64,000 nt of DNA from Verrucomicrobiota bacterium (GTDB lineage Bacteria > Verrucomicrobiota > Verrucomicrobiia > Limisphaerales > J093), in assembly GCA_012517065.1 (NCBI GenBank), contig JAAYVR010000123.1, forward strand, positions 21,565 through 85,564, written 5' to 3'. The translations under genes were made by a program, and so were the position numbers. The first letter of the stretch is position 1; every line of letters begins with the position of its first letter. This document shows, piece after piece, positions 59,865 through 64,000 of the stretch. The notes under the pieces were generated by a model that worked only from the letters and a program-made list of their open reading frames with translations, made no database searches and was not told the DNA's origin.

Positions 59865-60962
59865 TCAACCCTGTGCACAAACTTCCTGAATGAACTCGCG
59901 GCATCGCTTCAGGCTGCGCTCAAGCTCGCTTTTTTGATAATCCTGTTCGGCCGCCTGGCGGTTTACGCCTTCGGGCGGCCTGAACGGCGGAACCGGTTTC
60001 CCCTTCTTTGCCAGGGCGAGGAAACGCGCAAAATCGGCCGCACGCGCCCCGGGCCAAACATCCCAGAACCCGGGCTTCAAGTATGGGAAATCTACTGAGA
60101 AGCCGGAGATGATCTCCGTGTGTACGCCGACGCCCGGGCATCGCTTGTAAAGGCGTGCGATCAGGGCCTTGGTATCGGTGCAACCCTCGCCGATGGCTGT
60201 CCATGCGACCTTTGCGCCGTCCTCGTATTCCCAGATCATCGAGTCACGCAGATGGGTGCAGACGATGTACGGTGCCAATCGCTCGAAACTGTCCATTGGA
60301 TCCTCGAGTGTCCATGTTGCATTCCCAGAATCAAACGTAACACCCACGTAGTCCTTGCCCGCGGCTTCGACCAGGGTGACCAGTTCATGCGATTGCATAT
60401 CGCCTGCATGGTTTTCTATCGCAATTCTGACGCCTGCGTCGAGGGCGCGGCTGCGCACTGATTGACAAACACGGACGGTGTCTTCGATTCGTTTTTCTAT
60501 GCCGCCGGGGGTTCGCCTGTCATCCCGTGTACCCAGGACGCACCTGAACACAGGGGATTCGAGAGCTTTTGCGAGCCGAATGCCGAGCGCGAGATGTTCC
60601 TCCGCGGTGCCCCATGTGTTCCGAAATGCACGCGATGTGGGACATATGCTCCACGACCCCAGCAGCAGATCGATACCTTTGTCTCTCGCGCGCGACCTCA
60701 GGTCCTTCAGGTACGCGTCCTCGAAAGACTCGAGAGCGTCAAGATTGGTGATGAAAACCGATTCAACGCCGATCTCCGCTGCGTACTCGATCAAACGCGG
60801 CGCTTTCCAACCGAAAGCGCGGATTGAAAAGTTGTCGAAACCGAGTTTGATCTTGGTTCGTGGCTGTTGAGCGTTTGCGTTGATTCCGACCGTGGCGGCG
60901 GCGCCGGCCAATGTCAGAGATGACACAAAATCCCGACGCGTCATTCTGTGTTCCGATGACAT
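59865..60962 (-). CDS. Tat-exported sugar-phosphate isomerase/epimerase-like TIM barrel
   Basis: This 365-residue protein has a twin-arginine signal (MTRRDFVSSLTLAGAAATVG) and an AP-endonuclease-2-type TIM barrel. KIKLGFDNFSIRAFGWKA opens the domain, VRIAIENHAGDMQSHELV and VGVTFDSGNATWTLEDP follow as metal-ligand segments, and VHTEIISGF ends the barrel. Such exported barrels in this phylum are usually annotated as sugar isomerase/epimerases. ATG 60962 is used; ATG 60971 adds three residues. The exported nitroreductase-like gene is 54 bases upstream on the same strand. Confidence 0.88.
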   Translation of the reverse strand: MSSEHRMTRRDFVSSLTLAGAAATVGINANAQQPRTKIKLGFDNFSIRAFGWKAPRLIEYAAEIGVESVFITNLDALESFEDAYLKDLRSRARDKGIDLLLGSWSICPTSRAFRNTWGTAEEHLALGIRLAKALESPVFRCVLGTRDDRRTPGGIEKRIEDTVRVCQSVRSRALDAGVRIAIENHAGDMQSHELVTLVEAAGKDYVGVTFDSGNATWTLEDPMDSFERLAPYIVCTHLRDSMIWEYEDGAKVAWTAIGEGCTDTKALIARLYKRCPGVGVHTEIISGFSVDFPYLKPGFWDVWPGARAADFARFLALAKKGKPVPPFRPPEGVNRQAAEQDYQKSELERSLKRCREFIQEVCAQG

Positions 60963-61016
60963 GTTTGGCATGGCTGCATTCAAAAGTGCCGATGTTTTCC
61001 TGAGCATTGAACCGGG

Positions 61017-61730
61017 TCAAGAGGGGTAGCCGACTGTTTGGGCGAAAAGCAAGCGTTTTTCGGGCCCGAGGCCAAGCAATTTACCCAGCGCTTCGCGGTT
61101 GCAATTGTGAAACCAGGCTGCAAGTCCGGTCGAGGCGGCAAAAAGATAAACGTTCCCCGCGATCATTCCGGTGGCCACTCCGTAGTACAACTTCTGGAAT
61201 TCGGGGTCTTTCAAGCGCGGTTCTTGGAACGGTGCCTTTGCGTATTTCGCGAGGTCTGCAACATATACAAGCCGCAGTGGCGCTTGTGCGCCTGTGCCCG
61301 CGCGTCCGCGCCCACCAACATCGGCCCGATGATCGCCTGCCGCAACTGGCATCAGACGGTGTGGCACGGCGTCGTACAGATAAACGCCGGTCGCCAGGAA
61401 CGCGTATATGTCAATCTCCTGGGAATTGCTCGCCGTGGCAGCCGTGCGCCCAACAGAGCCGCGCGGGCCATTTTCTCTGTTAACACCAAACGCAGCCCAC
61501 AGAACATTCGATAACACCTGCAGCGGCAGGTCCTTCGAGCTGATATCCCGAATGGTGCGGCGGTCTTTCAGAGCAGCTAGAACCGATTTGCCGCCGTCGG
61601 TCTCAGGTTTTGGCAAGGCGATTGGAGAAATGCTTTGACCGCTTTGGGCAGTGTCTTGAGCGAGTTCTTTGGGACTTGCCGCCAGCGCGGCCAGGGCTGG
61701 CAGTCTCTTGACGAATGAGCGCCTGTTCAC
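61017..61730 (-). CDS. Exported nitroreductase-family protein, SagB-like
   Basis: This 237-residue flavin-fold protein starts with a twin-arginine-like leader (MNRRSFVKRLPALAALAASP, GTG start). The nitroreductase body follows: LAALKDRRTIRDISSKDL, LSNVLWAAFGVNRENG, and ATASNSQEIDIYAFLATGVY. Members of this branch oxidise azoline rings in modified peptides or reduce small molecules. Export of a flavoprotein fits a Tat signal. No peptide precursor or cyclodehydratase gene is adjacent. The TIM-barrel gene follows on the same strand. Confidence 0.82.
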   Translation of the reverse strand: MNRRSFVKRLPALAALAASPKELAQDTAQSGQSISPIALPKPETDGGKSVLAALKDRRTIRDISSKDLPLQVLSNVLWAAFGVNRENGPRGSVGRTAATASNSQEIDIYAFLATGVYLYDAVPHRLMPVAAGDHRADVGGRGRAGTGAQAPLRLVYVADLAKYAKAPFQEPRLKDPEFQKLYYGVATGMIAGNVYLFAASTGLAAWFHNCNREALGKLLGLGPEKRLLFAQTVGYPS

Positions 61731-62128
61731 GGCCGGTGCCTATCACAGGCACTTCGGCAAGTCAAGGCTCGACTCCGCGTGTAAGTATGAGCGTCACAAG
61801 GTAGGGCGAGCCGCAACCAGGGCAGACAGTCCGCTCAAACGCTGAGCTCTGCCAGCGATTGATTGTCCTGCACGTCGGGCGATGCCACGCCCACGGCTGT
61901 TAGAGTCCCGCCTTTAAAGTCAATATGGGGACAGACACGGAGTTCCGGAATGAGGACAGAAATGGGTTATGGTCGGCGTATGCCGGGTCAAGGGCTTGAC
62001 TGTTCAGATGATCGCTTTAGCCTGTGGCAGGCAGAGGCGGGGGTGGCGGGTTGCGCGAGCGAATTTGAAACCAGGAGCGGAGAACGGCGCAGAGAATGAA
62101 GCCATGGCGCGGAGTTGGATCGGAGCAT
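61731..62128. other. Divergent intergenic region
   Basis: These 398 bases lie between the divergent nitroreductase-like and phospholipase-like genes. They include the reversed GTGTCTGTCCCCATAT word at 61923-61938 and, near 61804, a ggtagggcgagc stretch similar to one at 10783. No gene is supported; the promoters are presumably here. Confidence 0.5.
61923..61938 (-). repeat. GTGTCTGTCCCCATAT word, copy 5 (reversed)
   Basis: An exact reverse-complement copy (ATATGGGGACAGACAC), followed by GGAG. With the CTCC-flanked copy at 13683 it shares about 19 bases. Confidence 0.65.
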
Positions 62129-63511
62129 ATGACAGAACTGAATGCAAACTTGTGGTTCGCGTCGGGCGTTTTCTGTGTGCTTTGGGTTATGTTTGGAGGG
62201 CAGAGAGCGCACGCGTGGTCCGAGCACGCGCTGCTCACCGCAGCGGTTTTTGAGGGGCAGTCGGAAGTGCGTGACGCTGCGCCGGTCAAGGTTGAACCTC
62301 TTGAATCATTTCTCAGTGCTGAAGCTGAAAAGCTTGAGAAACTGCTTGCGGATGAGGAGGAATGGGCGAGGAAGAACCTTCGGTGGTATCGGCCGCGGCC
62401 AGAGGAGCTGGCGTTCAAAGCAGGCGGCGACGCGGGCGAGATTCGGAAGCGGTTTTGCCGTGCCATACGGATCAATCCCGCTTCTGCACTGAAACTCTAT
62501 TTGCAGCTTCTTCCAAACGAAGACCAACAGGGACGCGAGGTTCTGCCGATCAACCAACTAACGTTCCTCAAAGACACTTCAACATGGCGCAAGACGAAGA
62601 TGGTGGGGCTGTCGCCGGGCGAACTGGTACCGGCGCTGGCCGTGCTTGCCACGGCGAGCGACGAGCCAGATCTCGGCTTGGACGTGGGATTGTTCTCCGA
62701 CAACGGCACCGAATGCGGATTGGCATACGGTTTTGGCCGTCAGCCGTTTGGGAATCCGAATCTCGATTACGGCAGCCAGGCGCCGTTTCATATGGGGTTT
62801 TATCACGAGCGCCGAATTGTGTATTTCTTTGCGGGGTTTTTGAAGGAGAGCTATCCGGAATGCAGAGTTCACCTTTGCAAGACACTGTCCAGGTTTGCCT
62901 TTGAGACGGGGCATTCGTACTGGGGCTGGCGGTTTGCGGGCTGGGGGCTGCATTACATCGGGGACCTTTGTCAGCCTTATCATTCCACGGTGCTGCCCGA
63001 TGTGAGTACATTGCGCGCAATCTGGATCGGCGGTTTGTCGTCGATAGGTGTCGAGAAACCTAAAGCGAAAATGATCCAGCTTGTGTCGAACCGGCACCTT
63101 GCGTTTGAGAAGTTCGCGCAAATTGAGTTGCACAGGGAATACCTGAAGGGCGAGACAAACACGCCGATGTTGGCGGTGTTGCGAGGAACCAATTCGGCAA
63201 TTCCCTACAATGATCGCACGCCTCGTGACCGCGTGGCGAAGTTCTCACATACGAAAGCGGTTCTCACGGATCGAACCGTCACCGACTGCATGCCGTCGAA
63301 GTACGTTTCGGACCCCTACTTCGAATTCGGCACCAGCTCTGAGCAGGATCAACTTCTGGACGCGATTCGCAGTGGGAAGGGCGAAGCTGCAGTTGCAAGA
63401 CTGACCGCCGTATGTTGCGATTTGCTTGCATTGTACCGCGACCACGGCCGTGCTTATCTGCATGCGATTCTCAGCGAGTCTGGTGTGCGCCGGACGGACA
63501 TGCCGAGGTGA
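62129..63511 (+). CDS. Exported phospholipase C / S1-P1 nuclease-like protein
   Basis: This 460-residue protein has a signal peptide that ends RAHA, leaving a mature protein starting W30-S-E-H. In S1/P1 nucleases and bacterial phospholipase C the mature N-terminal Trp is a zinc ligand. A second signature, WGLHYIGDLCQPYHS, matches the HYxGDxxQPxH zinc segment of those enzymes, and FETGHSYWGWRF precedes it. It is much longer than P1 nuclease (about 270 residues), with a helical insertion after the N-terminal Trp segment. The activity is not certain. ATG 62129 is chosen because it gives the signal peptide. Confidence 0.78.
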   Translation: MTELNANLWFASGVFCVLWVMFGGQRAHAWSEHALLTAAVFEGQSEVRDAAPVKVEPLESFLSAEAEKLEKLLADEEEWARKNLRWYRPRPEELAFKAGGDAGEIRKRFCRAIRINPASALKLYLQLLPNEDQQGREVLPINQLTFLKDTSTWRKTKMVGLSPGELVPALAVLATASDEPDLGLDVGLFSDNGTECGLAYGFGRQPFGNPNLDYGSQAPFHMGFYHERRIVYFFAGFLKESYPECRVHLCKTLSRFAFETGHSYWGWRFAGWGLHYIGDLCQPYHSTVLPDVSTLRAIWIGGLSSIGVEKPKAKMIQLVSNRHLAFEKFAQIELHREYLKGETNTPMLAVLRGTNSAIPYNDRTPRDRVAKFSHTKAVLTDRTVTDCMPSKYVSDPYFEFGTSSEQDQLLDAIRSGKGEAAVARLTAVCCDLLALYRDHGRAYLHAILSESGVRRTDMPR

Positions 63512-63537
63512 TCAGTGAAGCCGAGGGATGTGGTCCA

Positions 63538-63676
63538 GCCCGGAAACCTCACCGCTTGACCAGCCCAAGACACCCAAAGCTTCATTCCGGTGAGGTTTCC
63601 GTAGCCCGCATATTCCTTGGTTGCTTGAAGACACCCGTTTCGCGGAGTGCTCAGGGTATGAAATACGCGGGCTAGC
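63538..63676 (-). repeat. Composite hairpin repeat (modules A+B, reversed)
   Basis: This is the best inverted copy of the composite. GCCCGGAAACCTCACCGC to GGTGAGGTTTCC (63538-63602) is module A with a 14-base stem, and GTAGCCCGCATATTCC to AAATACGCGGGCTA (63601-63676) is module B. Module order and the shared core match 22255-22396 on the opposite strand. It sits between the phospholipase-like gene and the transposase fragment. Confidence 0.85.
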
Positions 63677-63765
63677 CCGAGTTTACGAATTATTTTCGGC
63701 GGGCATGCGATGTAGCTGATAGGCAGTCGGTTGCAAATCCAGACCATATCCCCTAAAACCATGGG

Positions 63766-64000
63766 TCAAATCCGCAACCTAAGTGCTTCCATCAACTGTT
63801 CCTGTTCCACTGTCAGTTTGGTCCGTACATTCTGCCGCACCTGTTTGGCTCCAGCACCGGCCCCCTCGTAAACGTTGACCACTTTCCCGATCCCAGCCAG
63901 TTCACTCCATAGCCTGCCAATCGGCAACTGTATCCCTGCAGCCCGAGCCGCCTCAGCAACCATGGCCCTGAGCAACAACGCCACCGTGCAGTAAAACCCG
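63766..64000 (-). CDS. Transposase, C-terminal fragment (runs off the window)
   Basis: The frame is open to the right edge and encodes the last 77 residues: CTVALLLRAMVAEAARAAG, then IGRLWSELAGIGKVVNVYEG, and a tail with TVEQEQLMEALRLRI. This resembles the C-terminus of IS1634/IS4-type DDE transposases, which end in a similar helical segment. The DDE residues and the left inverted repeat are outside the window, so family and intactness are uncertain. It is the only mobile-element gene visible. Confidence 0.6.
   Translation of the reverse strand, partial: GFYCTVALLLRAMVAEAARAAGIQLPIGRLWSELAGIGKVVNVYEGAGAGAKQVRQNVRTKLTVEQEQLMEALRLRI

Noticed and set aside
63454..63762. Minus-strand open frame with NLTGMKLWVSWAGQAVRFPG
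   Set aside because: This phrase is module A read through in one frame and recurs in the other copies; it is repeat-derived.
1..64000. tRNA, rRNA, CRISPR or prophage
   Set aside because: I saw no clover-leaf with a TTC-loop, no rRNA-like stretch, no regularly spaced direct repeats, and no phage structural genes. A covariance scan would be needed to exclude a small RNA.

Overview
The window reads as one contiguous stretch of a Verrucomicrobiota chromosome, most likely from the Pedosphaera/Limisphaera side of the phylum. This is inferred from gene content and style, not from a marker tree. The clues are a fused SecDF, an exosortase with an EpsI-like partner and a PEP-CTERM target, many exported oxidoreductases with twin-arginine signals, a Trp-rich DUF6600-type protein, exported glycoside hydrolases, and intergenic hairpin repeats. 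There are no rRNA or tRNA genes, no CRISPR array and no prophage. The only mobile-element gene is the 3' end of a transposase at the right edge.

Layout. 1-5.0 kb: gyrB (3' end), gyrA and mutL in one direction. 5.1-10.7 kb: a VC0807-type membrane protein, a repeat-rich gap, an ECF sigma factor overlapping a likely membrane anti-sigma protein, two exported proteins and a glycosyltransferase. 11-15 kb: zinc alcohol dehydrogenase, rpoN and an S12 serine hydrolase. 15.2-22.2 kb, all plus strand: an exported FG-GAP/FGE-fold protein, a Tat-exported Gfo/Idh/MocA oxidoreductase, a NamZ-like exo-muramidase, and two Opp/Dpp-type ATPases without permeases. 22.4-31.6 kb: dprA, a two-component system, a TolC-family protein, a ceramidase-like enzyme, a PIG-L deacetylase, a second repeat-rich gap and a Tat-signal DegT aminotransferase.

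32.2-38.7 kb is a dense plus-strand run: maf, a glyoxalase-like gene, folP, cdaA, cdaR-like, glmM, exosortase and an epsI-like gene. Many of these share 4-base start/stop overlaps. It links folate, c-di-AMP and cell-wall precursor synthesis with envelope protein sorting. 38.9-45 kb: a second Gfo/Idh/MocA protein, endonuclease V, a PfkB kinase, yajC and secDF. 45-56 kb: a PEP-CTERM protein (probable exosortase substrate), a UroD-type methyltransferase and two large exported glycoside-hydrolase-like proteins. A small exported sandwich protein, an orphan ABC-2 permease and a ThuA-like protein follow. 56.4-64 kb: lspA, miaA, a membrane-anchored GrpE-like protein, an SDR, a Tat-signal TIM-barrel protein, an exported nitroreductase, a phospholipase C/P1-nuclease-like protein and the transposase fragment.

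The least ordinary features are the repeats. A two-module hairpin repeat (modules B and A) recurs between genes. At four separate loci the last three bases of module A are the stop codon of the neighbouring minus-strand gene. A different element of about 165 bp occurs in two inverted copies 24 kb apart, and its end carries a GTGTCTGTCCCCATAT word seen five times in the window. Other points worth attention are the GrpE-like membrane protein, the NamZ/oligopeptide-ATPase neighbourhood, a GH2 protein without its acid/base glutamate, and a secreted protein whose predicted mature N-terminus is a tryptophan, as in P1/phospholipase C enzymes.
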